Assembly (NCBI RefSeq): GCF_031344075.1
Contig: NZ_JAVJAN010000023.1
Coordinates: 1 to 64,000 of the forward strand
Origin: Clostridium aquiflavi
GTDB lineage: Bacteria > Bacillota > Clostridia > Clostridiales > Clostridiaceae
Direction of reading: 5' to 3'
Length of the DNA stretch: 64,000 bases
This document shows positions 1-8,786 of the stretch, piece by piece. Below the pieces are notes generated by a model. That model saw only the letters and a list, made by a program, of their open reading frames with translations, searched no databases and was not told where the DNA came from. A program made the position numbers and the translations under genes. Numbering within the stretch: position 1 is the stretch's first letter; every line of letters begins with the position of its first letter.

Positions 1-83
1 GTGGAGGAAGATGGATTCGAACCATCGAAACGTAACGTAACAGATTTACAGTCTGCCCCCTTTGGCCACTCGGGAATTCCTCC
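1..83 (-). tRNA. tRNA-Tyr (GTA anticodon), 3' end at the window edge
   Basis: Read on the minus strand, the cloverleaf starts GGAGGAA at 83 and closes with TTCCTCC plus discriminator A at position 2. Position 1 supplies the first C of a probably encoded CCA tail. The anticodon loop reads CTGTAAA, so the anticodon is GTA (tyrosine). The T arm GGTTCGAATCC is present. The long variable arm is typical of bacterial tRNA-Tyr. Only the last two bases of CCA fall outside the window. Confidence 0.95.
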
Positions 84-132
84 AAAATATTCTTTTTTTG
101 TTTTGTTGCGTTGTTGCCAATCAACAATGACT

Positions 133-161
133 AGTATATATTCAATCCAATTATATTTCAA
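133..161 (-). promoter_or_regulatory. Probable sigma-A promoter of tRNA-Tyr
   Basis: On the minus strand TTGAAA (156-161) and TATACT (133-138) are separated by exactly 17 bases. The start would lie about 40 bases before the mature tRNA 5' end. The position and spacing fit a stable-RNA promoter. No upstream gene reads into it, because the next gene starts at 653 and ends at 246. Confidence 0.6.
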
Positions 162-245
162 GTCTTATATATACTCATGTACTTAAATTATATTTATATT
201 ACTTTATTTTACTTTATAATACTTCTGTTTAGTATATAACTTTAA

Positions 246-653
246 TTATTTTTTCAAATTTAAATCTAATACTTCTATATCTATAAATTTAGAAAAAATT
301 CCTCTTAACTTTATATAATCCTGTGTTGATAATCTTGTTTGAAAAACTTTAAAAGCTCTCATCAAACCTTCATTTTCATCTTCTAAATTAAATGCTTCTT
401 CAACTTTTCCTATATCACTTGTTGATAATTTATATACTATTCTTGTTAAATTCTTTTTATCATCTTCAGATAATATCGTCATTACAGTGTTTTTATTAAC
501 TGTATACATAGATCTTGAATATGACATTACACTTACACTATCATTATTGCTAGTAATTATTGCTTTAGCATCTTTAGGCTGCCAATAAAATATTAAATAA
601 ATATTCATTAATAATGCAAAAGTCATAAATATGATAGTTAAAATTCTCTTCAT
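246..653 (-). CDS. Small membrane-anchored protein of unknown function
   Basis: I do not recognise this 135-residue protein. One hydrophobic segment at residues 4-25 looks like an uncleaved signal anchor, and the rest is a charged, probably extracytoplasmic domain with no cysteines or clear motif. The start ATG follows GAGAGGTG at a good distance. It lies between tRNA-Tyr and the divergent yyaC gene and appears monocistronic. Confidence 0.6.
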   Translation of the reverse strand: MKRILTIIFMTFALLMNIYLIFYWQPKDAKAIITSNNDSVSVMSYSRSMYTVNKNTVMTILSEDDKKNLTRIVYKLSTSDIGKVEEAFNLEDENEGLMRAFKVFQTRLSTQDYIKLRGIFSKFIDIEVLDLNLKK

Positions 654-765
654 TATTGCTCACCTCTCATTCTAATATTTTCCACTTTGTTTTTTTTTAT
701 ACTTTAAACCACATTTTTTATTAAATCCCATCATATATATATGTTAAGAGGGGAGGGTATTGCAT

Positions 766-1287
766 TTGACTAAACACAAAGTAAATTATAAATCAACAGA
801 TGCTTGTTTTGAGATATCTGAAGCAATTAAGGATTATCTTAATAATAAAACAATAATAGTCTGTATCGGTACTGATAAATGTATTGGTGATTGTTTAGGT
901 CCTTTAGTAGGCTCAATTTTAAAAGATAGCTCATTTGAATTACCTGTATACGGTACACTTTCAAGTCCTATACACGCTTTAAACATAGATGATCGACTAG
1001 AAGAAATATACGAAAAACATCCTGATTCTCCAATAATAGGAGTAGATGCATGCCTTGGTAATAAAGATGCTATTGGAGAAATTCATACTAGAGATTATGC
1101 TATACATCCCGGAAAAGGTGTTGGTAAAGAGTTACCTGAAGTTGGTATAGCTTCAATAATCGGTATAGTTGATACTGTTAATAATTCAGAAGTATTTTCT
1201 TCTTACAGCATAAGACTTTCTTTAGTTATGGACATGGCTAAATTAATATCAAAAGCTTTAATCGATGCATATAATCTAAAAAAATAA
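766..1287 (+). CDS. yyaC: YyaC family spore protease-like protein (DUF1256)
   Basis: This matches the YyaC/DUF1256 family, sporulation proteins related in fold to the germination protease Gpr. The family signature is visible: an ICIGTDKCIGDCLGPLVG stretch near the N terminus, then GVDACLG and a GKGVGKELPEVG segment. The exact role in spores is not settled. The starts are TTG: a TTG at 760 is only 3 bases from GGAGG (752-756), whereas the TTG at 766 is 9 bases away, so I prefer 766. It ends at a hairpin shared with mbl. Confidence 0.85.
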   Translation: MTKHKVNYKSTDACFEISEAIKDYLNNKTIIVCIGTDKCIGDCLGPLVGSILKDSSFELPVYGTLSSPIHALNIDDRLEEIYEKHPDSPIIGVDACLGNKDAIGEIHTRDYAIHPGKGVGKELPEVGIASIIGIVDTVNNSEVFSSYSIRLSLVMDMAKLISKALIDAYNLKK

Positions 1288-1323
1288 AATCATCCCAAAA
1301 CTTAAAAGTTTTGGGATGATTTT
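1286..1323. terminator. Bidirectional terminator between yyaC and mbl
   Basis: A near-perfect inverted repeat of 17 bases per arm (1286-1302 and 1307-1323) has A-runs on one side and T-runs on the other. It sits between two convergent genes and can terminate both. Confidence 0.9.
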
Positions 1324-1330
1324 ATTCTTT

Positions 1331-2365
1331 TTATTCAATAAGAACTATTTCTTGAGAATTTAATTCATTGTCTAACTTATCTAATTGTCCTAAAACTGCT
1401 CCTGTTCCTTCAGCAACGCACTCAATAGCATTTTCAGCTATAGTTACTTCCACACCAGTTCTAAACTCTATGAGCTTATCAAGCCCATATAATAATGCAC
1501 CGCCACCAGTCATTAATATGCCTTTTTCTATTATATCTGCAGCTAATTCAGGTGGAGTTCTTTCTAAGACTGTCTTAACTACATCAACTATAGATTCAAC
1601 AGATTCTTCTAATGCTTCTCTAATTTCTTCTGTGCCTATTTCTAACTCATCTGGCAATCCTGTTACTAGGTTTCTTCCCTTCATCTTAGCAGTTAAACTT
1701 CTAGAACCTTTAAACGCTGAACCTATACCTATTTTTAAATCTTCAGCCGTTTTTTCTCCAATCATTATTTTGTATTTATTTCTTACATATTTTATGATTG
1801 CTTCAGTAAATTTGTCTCCTGCAATCTTAATTGAAGATCTCTCAACTATTCCACCTAATGAAATAACAGCTATATCACAAGTTCCTCCACCTATATCTAT
1901 AACCATGTTTCCATTAGGCTTTGTTATATCAATGCCTGCACCAATTGCTGCTGCCAATGGTTCTTCAATTAAATGAACTGTTTTCGCTCCAGAATTTCTT
2001 GCTGCATCAATAACAGCTCTTTTTTCAACTTCTGTAGCTTGAGAAGGTACACAGACCATAACCTTAGGCGCTGTAATATTTCTCTTTCCGCACGCTTTTC
2101 TTATAAATTCTTTTAACATTCTTTCTGTTATATCATAATTTGAAATAACCCCATCTCTCAATGGACGAACAGCAACTATATTTCCAGGCGTACGACCTAT
2201 CATTCTTCTTGCTTCTTCACCCACAGCCAATAATTTATTATTATTTTTATTTATGGCTACTACAGATGGTTCTTTTAATATTACACCTTTGCCTTTTACA
2301 TAAACTAGCACAGTAGCTGTACCTAAATCAATTCCAAGGTCTGTCCCAGTTCTCCAAAACCACAT
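1331..2365 (-). CDS. mbl: Rod-shape actin homologue Mbl/MreB
   Basis: This is a bacterial actin of 344 residues that polymerises under the membrane and guides cell-wall elongation. Actin-fold phosphate loops are visible: DLGIDLGTATV near residue 10, a central DIGGGTCDIAV and a C-terminal GGGALLYGL. It follows spoIIID directly, the same arrangement as spoIIID-mbl in Bacillus subtilis, and this is why I call it Mbl rather than MreB. The N terminus MWFWRTGTDLG suggests a short membrane-binding aromatic end. The ATG is about 10 bases after GGAG. Confidence 0.93.
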   Translation of the reverse strand: MWFWRTGTDLGIDLGTATVLVYVKGKGVILKEPSVVAINKNNNKLLAVGEEARRMIGRTPGNIVAVRPLRDGVISNYDITERMLKEFIRKACGKRNITAPKVMVCVPSQATEVEKRAVIDAARNSGAKTVHLIEEPLAAAIGAGIDITKPNGNMVIDIGGGTCDIAVISLGGIVERSSIKIAGDKFTEAIIKYVRNKYKIMIGEKTAEDLKIGIGSAFKGSRSLTAKMKGRNLVTGLPDELEIGTEEIREALEESVESIVDVVKTVLERTPPELAADIIEKGILMTGGGALLYGLDKLIEFRTGVEVTIAENAIECVAEGTGAVLGQLDKLDNELNSQEIVLIE

Positions 2366-2444
2366 TCATCATTCACTCCTAAATCGCATATTCTTACCAT
2401 TAATAACATTTTTCTACTAATTCTATATTATAAACCTATTATGT

Positions 2445-2699
2445 TTATCGTTCAATAGCTTTATACTTCATTTTTGTAGCTTTTCCACCTCTAATATGAC
2501 GTTCAGCTTTATTTAATTCTAATATTGTATGGGTTTCTTCTGCTATTATAGGATTTATTTTAGGCAATCTTTCTGTCATGTCTTTGTGAATAGTACTTTT
2601 ACTAACCCCAAAAACTTTTGCAGTCTTTCTTATTGTGGCTTTTGAATCTATAATATATTTAGCAACTTCTAACACTCTTTCCTCTATATAATCCTTCAA
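2445..2699 (-). CDS. spoIIID: Sporulation transcription factor SpoIIID
   Basis: SpoIIID is a small helix-turn-helix regulator of sigma-E-dependent mother-cell genes. The protein is 84 residues with the conserved HTH segment KTAKVFGVSKSTIHKDMTER and the basic tail RHIRGGKATKMKYK. A longer reading starts at TTG 2708, but that codon touches AGGAGG with no spacer. TTG 2699 lies 9 bases downstream and gives the family start MKDYIEERV, so I use it. It sits between spoIIQ and mbl. Confidence 0.95.
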   Translation of the reverse strand: MKDYIEERVLEVAKYIIDSKATIRKTAKVFGVSKSTIHKDMTERLPKINPIIAEETHTILELNKAERHIRGGKATKMKYKAIER

Positions 2700-2731
2700 A
2701 CTATACAACCTCCTTAAAATAATATTTTAAG

Positions 2732-2760
2732 AATAACTCAATAATAATTATTGAGTTATT
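2732..2760 (-). terminator. Hairpin between spoIIQ and spoIIID
   Basis: A perfect inverted repeat of about 13 bases (AATAACTCAATAA and its complement) lies between the two genes. It lacks a strong T-run. A second short palindrome (CTTAAAAT and complement) follows just before the spoIIID ribosome site, so this may be a weak terminator or an attenuating structure rather than a full stop. Confidence 0.45.
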
Positions 2761-2789
2761 CATTTAGTAAGAATTTTTTCCTTAAACTT

Positions 2790-3515
2790 TTATTTAAGTT
2801 TAATATATTTTTCTGGATTTACTTGTTCTCCATTTGGATTAATTACTTGTAAATTCAAATATTCACCAAATGTTTCTTTATCATATAATTTAGCTGTATC
2901 TCCAATTTTAGCGATTACTTGATTGGCTGTAACTTTATCTCCAGCTTTTACAGAAACATTTTTATCAAGATTTCCATACCTTGTCTTTAATCCATTGGCA
3001 TGTTTAATTTCTACTACTGTACCCTCTTCAACGCCTGCATTTTCTACAACATCAACAATTCCATCTGCAGCTGCTTTAACTTCTGTTCCAATTTTAGAAC
3101 TTATATTTACACCTCTTATAGTTCTGTATAAATTATCTTCTACTTTTACTGGTGCTGGATAAGTATATCCTCTACTTATTTTTCCCTCTATTGGATTTGA
3201 TAAGTTAACTGTTGTTGAAGCAACACTTTTAGCAGTTTCCTTAGAAGCAGTTTCTTTATTTACCTTAGGTTCATCTTTTGCAGTATTCTCTACTCTCTCC
3301 GCATTTGGAATTTCATTTGTAACGCTTTTATCATTAATATTTAAAGTTAGCTCTTTTTCTGGTTGTTGAACCTTTGCAACTTCATGTTGGTTACTTATTC
3401 TTTTATAAGAAACAGTTCCTACAGCAGCCATAACGCAAAGGCATAGAAATAAAGCAATATAAAAGCTCTCCTTTCTTAATAAGTCTCTAAACTTTCCTTT
3501 AAAATTTTTGTCCAT
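2790..3515 (-). CDS. spoIIQ: SpoIIQ-like M23/LytM-domain engulfment protein
   Basis: This forespore membrane protein partners with SpoIIIAH across the septum during engulfment. It has a transmembrane segment at about residues 17-36, a Thr/Lys/Glu-rich linker to about 105 and a LytM/M23 domain at about 120-230. Its position directly upstream of spoIIID supports SpoIIQ. Oddly, the zinc and catalytic positions look lost: HxxxD reads IRGVN (Ile133, Asn137), the YGHL position reads YGNL (Asn182) and HxH reads YLN (Tyr219, Asn221). It is therefore probably structural, not a peptidase. I start at ATG 3515, 7 bases after GGAGG; an upstream start would lie before that ribosome site. Confidence 0.88.
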   Translation of the reverse strand: MDKNFKGKFRDLLRKESFYIALFLCLCVMAAVGTVSYKRISNQHEVAKVQQPEKELTLNINDKSVTNEIPNAERVENTAKDEPKVNKETASKETAKSVASTTVNLSNPIEGKISRGYTYPAPVKVEDNLYRTIRGVNISSKIGTEVKAAADGIVDVVENAGVEEGTVVEIKHANGLKTRYGNLDKNVSVKAGDKVTANQVIAKIGDTAKLYDKETFGEYLNLQVINPNGEQVNPEKYIKLK

Positions 3516-3596
3516 ATTAACACCTCCTTTTTTCATTATTTCCCTTTTGTAGAAATTAATACACTAATACTGTTTTTTTATATATAAATTAAAAAA

Positions 3597-3644
3597 TAAA
3601 AAAACAAGCCATATTATTTATTTTTAATAATATAGCTTGTTTTC
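3597..3644 (-). terminator. Terminator after spoIID
   Basis: A long inverted repeat (AAAACAAGC...GCTTGTTTT with inner ATATTATT/AATAATAT) is followed on the minus strand by a T-rich run. It lies 44 bases past the spoIID stop. Confidence 0.85.
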
Positions 3645-3687
3645 TTATAATTTAATTTTGAATTTATATATTTCCAATAAATTCAAA

Positions 3688-4725
3688 TTATTTATAAGTT
3701 ATATTTTTTATTCCAACCCCATCATAATAATGAGTTAATATTTCATTATATTTTTTACCATCTTTAGCCATAGCATTAGCCCCCCACTGACTCATTCCAA
3801 CTCCATGACCATATCCAGTACAATCTATTTTTATAATATTATCTTTTATTGTCCAATTAAAATTTGTGGAATTTAAATTAAATAATTTTCTAAATTCAGT
3901 TCCCTTTATAATTTGATCACCTATCTTTAATTCTTTTACTGCTCCCCCCTCTGTATATGAATCTATATTCATACTAGAACCTATATTATTTTTTAATAAA
4001 TTTAAATTAGAATAATTTTTATTTATTTTATCTATGAAATCATCTAAATTAACTTCTATAAAGCTTTTGTATTTAGGAGCAATTTCTTCACCTGTACTAT
4101 CTGTAGATTTTAAATATGGTATATCATTTGAAAATACATCTTTAGCACTTTCTGTTTTTCCTGAACTAATTGCAAAAAATTGTGGATATTCCAACACTTT
4201 TCCATCATAAACAAGTACTTGTCCTTCTGTATCTTTAACTGCTTTTTTTATCTTATCCCAATTTTTATTACCATCTTTTTCACTCCACTTTTTCATTCTC
4301 TCATTCTTGTCCATATATACTTGACAATGAGTCGTATCACATATTTCACCTTCACTCTCGCTGGCTTCTTTACAAGGATTGTTGAGTTTGTTTATATAAT
4401 AAGTTCTTGCAGCTACAGCTTGTGCTTTTAATGCATCTTCATCAAAATTAGCTGGCATTTCACTTGCCACTACTCCAATAATATATTCTTCTATATCTAT
4501 TTCATCAAGCTTGTCTTTATCTTTTCTATATAATTTAACCTTTTTATTTTTAGGCAGCTCTATTTTATATGTTTCTTTCACTACACTGTTATTAATTTCA
4601 AATGGTTTAAATATGTTAAAATCAGAATTTAAAAAAACTATTGGGGATAATATTAATATTATAAGTATTATTAATGTTATTAGTATTATTAACTTTATAT
4701 CTTTATTAAATTTGTTACTCCTCAT
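3688..4725 (-). CDS. spoIID: Stage II sporulation protein D (lytic transglycosylase)
   Basis: SpoIID cleaves glycan strands during engulfment, working with SpoIIP and SpoIIM. The protein is 345 residues with one membrane anchor at about 10-32 and the SpoIID domain to the C terminus. The conserved catalytic glutamate is in ASEMP (Glu89). The metal-binding CDTTHCQ loop (Cys129, His133, Cys134) and the C-terminal GYGHGVGMSQWGA motif are present. GGGAGG lies 7-8 bases before the ATG. The neighbours murA and ywmB on one side and spoIIQ on the other match the arrangement known from other Firmicutes. Confidence 0.95.
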   Translation of the reverse strand: MRSNKFNKDIKLIILITLIILIILILSPIVFLNSDFNIFKPFEINNSVVKETYKIELPKNKKVKLYRKDKDKLDEIDIEEYIIGVVASEMPANFDEDALKAQAVAARTYYINKLNNPCKEASESEGEICDTTHCQVYMDKNERMKKWSEKDGNKNWDKIKKAVKDTEGQVLVYDGKVLEYPQFFAISSGKTESAKDVFSNDIPYLKSTDSTGEEIAPKYKSFIEVNLDDFIDKINKNYSNLNLLKNNIGSSMNIDSYTEGGAVKELKIGDQIIKGTEFRKLFNLNSTNFNWTIKDNIIKIDCTGYGHGVGMSQWGANAMAKDGKKYNEILTHYYDGVGIKNITYK

Positions 4726-4810
4726 AACTCTTTCCTCCCATACCCTACATCTAAATATATGCTCAAAATCAAGAATTATGTTAAGCCATTAAATATATAA
4801 AATATAATTT

Positions 4811-4840
4811 TAAAGGGTAAGAATTTACTCTCACCCTTTA
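4811..4840 (-). terminator. Terminator after murA
   Basis: An 11-base stem (TAAAGGGTGAG with CTTACCCTTTA, one G-U pair) starts immediately after the murA stop codon and is followed by an A/T-rich run on the minus strand. Confidence 0.75.
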
Positions 4841-4841
4841 T

Positions 4842-6104
4842 TTATACATCTATTCTATAGATTTCAGCACCAAGCTTCCTAAATTTTTCTTCTACATTAA
4901 CATATCCTCTATCTATATGATATATATCTCCTATTTCTGTTTCTCCTTCTGCAGCTAATCCTGCTAATATCATTGCTGCTCCTGCTCTTAAATCTGTTGC
5001 TTTTACTTTAGCTCCAGTTAGCTTAGGTGCACCATCAATTATAGCAGTTCTCCCATCAATTTTTATATTAGCTCCCATTCTTAATAATTCTGTAACATGC
5101 ATAAATCTATTTTCAAATATAGTTTCAGTTATAATACTTGTTCCTTTAGTTAAACATAATAAACTCATCATTTGAGCTTGCATATCAGTTGGAAAGCCTG
5201 GATATGGTAATGTTTTTATATCAACTGGTCTTTTTTCTCCTGTACCATCTACTATAATTGAATCATTCTTTAATCTATTAAATTCAATTCCACATTCTTT
5301 TAGTTTTTCTATGACAGGCCTTAAGTGATCTTCATTTACTCCATTAATTTTTATAATACTATTTGTTATTCCTGCTGCTATCATAAATGTTCCTGCTTCA
5401 ATTCTATCGTATATAGGGGTATAACTTATTCCTTTTAATTCTTTTACTCCATGTATAGTTATCTTTCCTCTTCCTGCACCTTCTATATTAGCTCCCATAC
5501 TATTTAAAAATCTTGCTAAATCTTCGATTTCAGGTTCTTCTGCTGCATTTTCTATTATCGTTGTTCCATTTGCTAATATTGATGCTGTTAAAATGTTTTC
5601 AGTTGCACCTACTGATGGAAAGTCTAAATATATTCTATTTCCCACTAAATTTTTAGCTTTAACTTCAACAAAGCCATGACCAATATTAATATCAGCCCCA
5701 AGAGCTTTGAATCCTTTTAGATGTAAATCTATAGGTCTACTTCCAATATTACATCCACCAGGTAGTGATAATTTACAATATCCAAATCTTGATAGCATAG
5801 GACCCATTATCAAAAATGATGCTCTCATTTTTCTAATAAGATCAGTATTAGCATCAACAGGATTTAAATTTTTAGTATTAATTTTTAATTTATTATTTAT
5901 TTTTGAAAAACTAATATTACAATTTAATTGAGATAACAATTGACAAATAACTTCTACATCTTCCAACATAGGTGTGTTGTTTATAGTAATATCTTCTGGA
6001 CATAATATAGTAGCTGCAATTATAGGTAAAACTGAGTTTTTAGCACAACTTATATCAACTTCACCTTCTAGTTTTTTTACACCTTTAACTATTATTTTTT
6101 CCAT
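4842..6104 (-). CDS. murA: UDP-N-acetylglucosamine 1-carboxyvinyltransferase MurA
   Basis: MurA transfers enolpyruvate from PEP to UDP-GlcNAc, the first committed step of peptidoglycan synthesis, in the cytoplasm. The active-site loop LPGGCNIGSRPIDLH is intact with the catalytic cysteine at residue 118, so it should be fosfomycin-sensitive. The N-terminal substrate loop AKNSVLPI is present. GGAGG precedes the ATG at 6104 by 6 bases; the ATG four codons upstream overlaps that ribosome site. Gene order ywmB-murA-spoIID points to the sporulation-linked MurA copy found at this place in Bacillus. Confidence 0.96.
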   Translation of the reverse strand: MEKIIVKGVKKLEGEVDISCAKNSVLPIIAATILCPEDITINNTPMLEDVEVICQLLSQLNCNISFSKINNKLKINTKNLNPVDANTDLIRKMRASFLIMGPMLSRFGYCKLSLPGGCNIGSRPIDLHLKGFKALGADINIGHGFVEVKAKNLVGNRIYLDFPSVGATENILTASILANGTTIIENAAEEPEIEDLARFLNSMGANIEGAGRGKITIHGVKELKGISYTPIYDRIEAGTFMIAAGITNSIIKINGVNEDHLRPVIEKLKECGIEFNRLKNDSIIVDGTGEKRPVDIKTLPYPGFPTDMQAQMMSLLCLTKGTSIITETIFENRFMHVTELLRMGANIKIDGRTAIIDGAPKLTGAKVKATDLRAGAAMILAGLAAEGETEIGDIYHIDRGYVNVEEKFRKLGAEIYRIDV

Positions 6105-6129
6105 ATTATCCTCCATAATTAATTGTTAA

Positions 6130-6164
6130 ACAACCAAAATAAATTGTATATTTATTTTGGTTGT
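6130..6164 (-). terminator. Hairpin after ywmB
   Basis: A 14-base perfect stem (ACAACCAAAATAAA and complement) with a 7-base loop begins just after the ywmB stop. The T-run that follows is weak (TTTAACAATT), so partial read-through into murA is likely. Confidence 0.55.
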
Positions 6165-6165
6165 A

Positions 6166-6804
6166 CTAGTATGTTGTAAATATTATAGGTGTTCCAATAA
6201 TTATATAAGATTTGTCATTATAGCTAACTAGTGCAAAATTCATCTTTTCACCTAATTTTGAAATCCCAGTTCCTGTATAACCATTGCTAATACTCAACAT
6301 ATTTAAATTCACAAGAGATATTAATTCACTAAAATCATTTAATGATTTATCATTATCTATTCTTCCTTTATAATATAAAAATATTTGCACATCTTCCACG
6401 TTGGTTTTTTTTATGTTCTCTACTAATTCCTCTAAATGTTTTGTATCATATTTAGAATTTGTATTTATTAAAGTTACTTCAACATATGTGTAGCTATCTT
6501 TTTCCCACAAATTAACACAAGCTTTAATATTTTCATTAGAAACATCAAAACTTCTATCATCAGCTTTAGTATATTTTCCTTTTAATTCATTAATTAAATA
6601 TTTTTTTAAAAATATTTGTTCTACATTAATATTTTTTTTAGTTTTAAATTGTACTTTTAATCCGTTTTCTTCAAAATAACTTTCATTAACTATGCTATTT
6701 TCTAAAGTATAAAAAGATTCACTATTAATGTCCTTAGCTGAAATAGCTGCCATATTAAAAAATAAAAATAATATGAGCAAAAATAAACTATATTTAAACT
6801 TCAT
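6166..6804 (-). CDS. ywmB: YwmB family protein (TATA-box-binding-like fold, DUF1779)
   Basis: This 212-residue protein has a cleavable signal peptide at residues 1-23 (ending near SAKD) and an exported domain. Its position before murA and spoIID and its length match YwmB of Bacillus subtilis, whose function is unknown. I see no catalytic motif. The call rests on synteny and general sequence feel, including the NGYTGTGISKLGEKMNF segment. Confidence 0.75.
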   Translation of the reverse strand: MKFKYSLFLLILFLFFNMAAISAKDINSESFYTLENSIVNESYFEENGLKVQFKTKKNINVEQIFLKKYLINELKGKYTKADDRSFDVSNENIKACVNLWEKDSYTYVEVTLINTNSKYDTKHLEELVENIKKTNVEDVQIFLYYKGRIDNDKSLNDFSELISLVNLNMLSISNGYTGTGISKLGEKMNFALVSYNDKSYIIIGTPIIFTTY

Positions 6805-6925
6805 ATTTATACCCCCTATTCATTTTTTAATTATGAACAGCTATTTAATTTTTTATTCCATTTATTTAGTTAAGTTTATAATATCAATATATAAATTTTT
6901 CGCTAATTTGTGCCAAATAAAAGCT

Positions 6926-6965
6926 AAAAAAAAGCTTAAGAGGATATTCCTCTCAAGCTTTTTAA
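6926..6965 (-). terminator. Terminator of the ATP synthase operon
   Basis: The stem AAAAAGCTTGAGAGGA with TCCTCTTAAGCTTTTT, read on the minus strand and containing one G-U pair, begins at the atpC stop and runs into eight T residues. The mismatch is tolerated only on the minus strand. Confidence 0.9.
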
Positions 6966-7366
6966 TTCATTTTTTTTAAGTTTATTCTCTCAATAGATTT
7001 TAATAATGCTAATTCTGCTCTTTCTTTATCGTATTTATTTCCTTCAAGTAATCTTTTTTCAGCTCTTTCTTTTGCTTTTTCTGCTCTATTTAAATCAATA
7101 TCGTCAGAAAATTCAGCAGAATCACTAAAAATTGTCATTTCATTATTAAACATACTTGCGATTCCTTTAGAAACAAATAGCTTTTTATCTTTTCCTTCAG
7201 CATCTGTAAATTCTACAATAGATGATATCGTACTTGTTACCATATTAGCATGATTTGCTAATATCTCTAATCTTCCTATACTATTTCTTAAAAATATTCT
7301 TTTTATATTACCATTAAATACGTCTTTATCAGGGGTAACAATCTTTAATAAAAAGGTATCAGCCAT
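6962..7366 (-). CDS. atpC: ATP synthase F1 subunit epsilon
   Basis: Epsilon is the rotor subunit that couples and regulates F1. The protein is 134 residues with an N-terminal beta-sandwich (FLLKIVTPDKDVFNG) and a C-terminal helical hairpin (about 88-134). GGGAG at 7376-7380 overlaps the atpD stop. An ATG directly against it (7375) has no spacer, while the ATG at 7366 is 9 bases away and gives the usual MADTF-type start. It is the last gene of the operon. Confidence 0.95.
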   Translation of the reverse strand: MADTFLLKIVTPDKDVFNGNIKRIFLRNSIGRLEILANHANMVTSTISSIVEFTDAEGKDKKLFVSKGIASMFNNEMTIFSDSAEFSDDIDLNRAEKAKERAEKRLLEGNKYDKERAELALLKSIERINLKKMN

Positions 7367-7379
7367 ACTAATCATCTCC

Positions 7380-8771
7380 CTATGCTAAACTTTTAGCTTT
7401 TTGTACAGCTTCATCAACTGAACCAATGAATAAGAATGCTGATTCTGGTAAATCATCATATTTACCTTCTAAAATTTCTTTAAACCCTCTTATTGTTTCT
7501 TTTACAGAAACATATTTTCCAGGCATTCCTGTAAATTGTTCACCTACTGTAAATGGTTGTGATAAAAATCTTTGTACTTTTCTTGCTCTAGAAACTACTG
7601 CCTTATCTTCATCAGATAATTCATCTACACCTAATATAGCTATGATATCTTGTAATTCCTTATATCTTTCAAGTATGTTCTTAATTTTTGTAGCCACATT
7701 ATAATGTTCTTCACCAACAATTCTAGGATCTAATATTCTAGATGAAGATTCTAGTGGATCTACTGCTGGATATATTCCTAATTCAACTATACTTCTTGAT
7801 AGAACTGTTGTTGCATCTAGATGTGAGAATGTTGTTGCTGGTGCTGGGTCTGTTAAGTCATCAGCAGGAACATAAACTGCTTGAACAGATGTTATAGAAC
7901 CACTCTTAGTTGATGTAATTCTTTCTTGAAGTGCACCCATTTCAGTTGCTAATGTTGGTTGATAACCAACAGCTGATGGTATTCTTCCAAGTAATGCTGA
8001 AACTTCTGATCCAGCTTGAGTAAATCTAAATATGTTATCTATAAATAATAATACATCTTGACCTTTATCTCTAAAATATTCAGCCATAGTTAAACCTGTT
8101 AATGCAACTCTCATTCTAGCACCAGGTGGCTCATTCATTTGACCAAATACTAAGGCTGTTTTATTTATAACGCCTGAATCTTTCATTTCATGGTAAAGAT
8201 CATTACCTTCTCTTGATCTTTCTCCAACTCCAGTAAATACTGATAATCCACCATGTTCTTTAGCTATATTGTTTATTAATTCTTGAATTAATACTGTTTT
8301 TCCAACTCCGGCTCCACCAAAAAGACCTATTTTTCCACCTCTTTGATATGGTGCAAGCAAATCTATAACCTTGATACCTGTTTCAAACATTTCTGGTTCA
8401 ACGGCTTGATCTTTAAAGCTTGGTGCTGGTCTATGAATTTGATAAATCTCTTCAGCATCTACATCTCCTGCATTGTCAATAGGCTTTCCTAATACATTAA
8501 AAAGTCTTCCTAATACAGCTTCTCCTACTGGTACAGAAATAGCTTTTTCCGTATCAATTGCATCCATTCCTCTTTTTAATCCTTCAGTTGCTTCCATAGC
8601 AATTGTTCTTACTATATCATCACCAACATGTTGCTCAACTTCAGCAATTAGCGTTCTTTCTCCCATATCGATACTAATTGCATTGTATAAATTTGGAAGA
8701 GAATCTGAATCAAACTTTATATCAACTACTGGTCCAATTACTTGAACTACTTTTCCAATTTTACCAGGCAT
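7380..8771 (-). CDS. atpD: ATP synthase F1 subunit beta
   Basis: Beta is the catalytic subunit that makes ATP from ADP and phosphate. The protein has the full length of 463 residues. The Walker A motif GGAGVGKT, the catalytic GERSREGNDLY region and the VPADDLTDPAPATTF segment are intact. It lies 15 bases after atpG and touches atpC. Confidence 0.99.
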   Translation of the reverse strand: MPGKIGKVVQVIGPVVDIKFDSDSLPNLYNAISIDMGERTLIAEVEQHVGDDIVRTIAMEATEGLKRGMDAIDTEKAISVPVGEAVLGRLFNVLGKPIDNAGDVDAEEIYQIHRPAPSFKDQAVEPEMFETGIKVIDLLAPYQRGGKIGLFGGAGVGKTVLIQELINNIAKEHGGLSVFTGVGERSREGNDLYHEMKDSGVINKTALVFGQMNEPPGARMRVALTGLTMAEYFRDKGQDVLLFIDNIFRFTQAGSEVSALLGRIPSAVGYQPTLATEMGALQERITSTKSGSITSVQAVYVPADDLTDPAPATTFSHLDATTVLSRSIVELGIYPAVDPLESSSRILDPRIVGEEHYNVATKIKNILERYKELQDIIAILGVDELSDEDKAVVSRARKVQRFLSQPFTVGEQFTGMPGKYVSVKETIRGFKEILEGKYDDLPESAFLFIGSVDEAVQKAKSLA

Positions 8772-8786
8772 AAAAATACCTCCTTA

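Noticed and set aside
1..186. Short plus-strand reading frame at the left edge
   Set aside because: It lies antisense over tRNA-Tyr and has no ribosome site or family resemblance.
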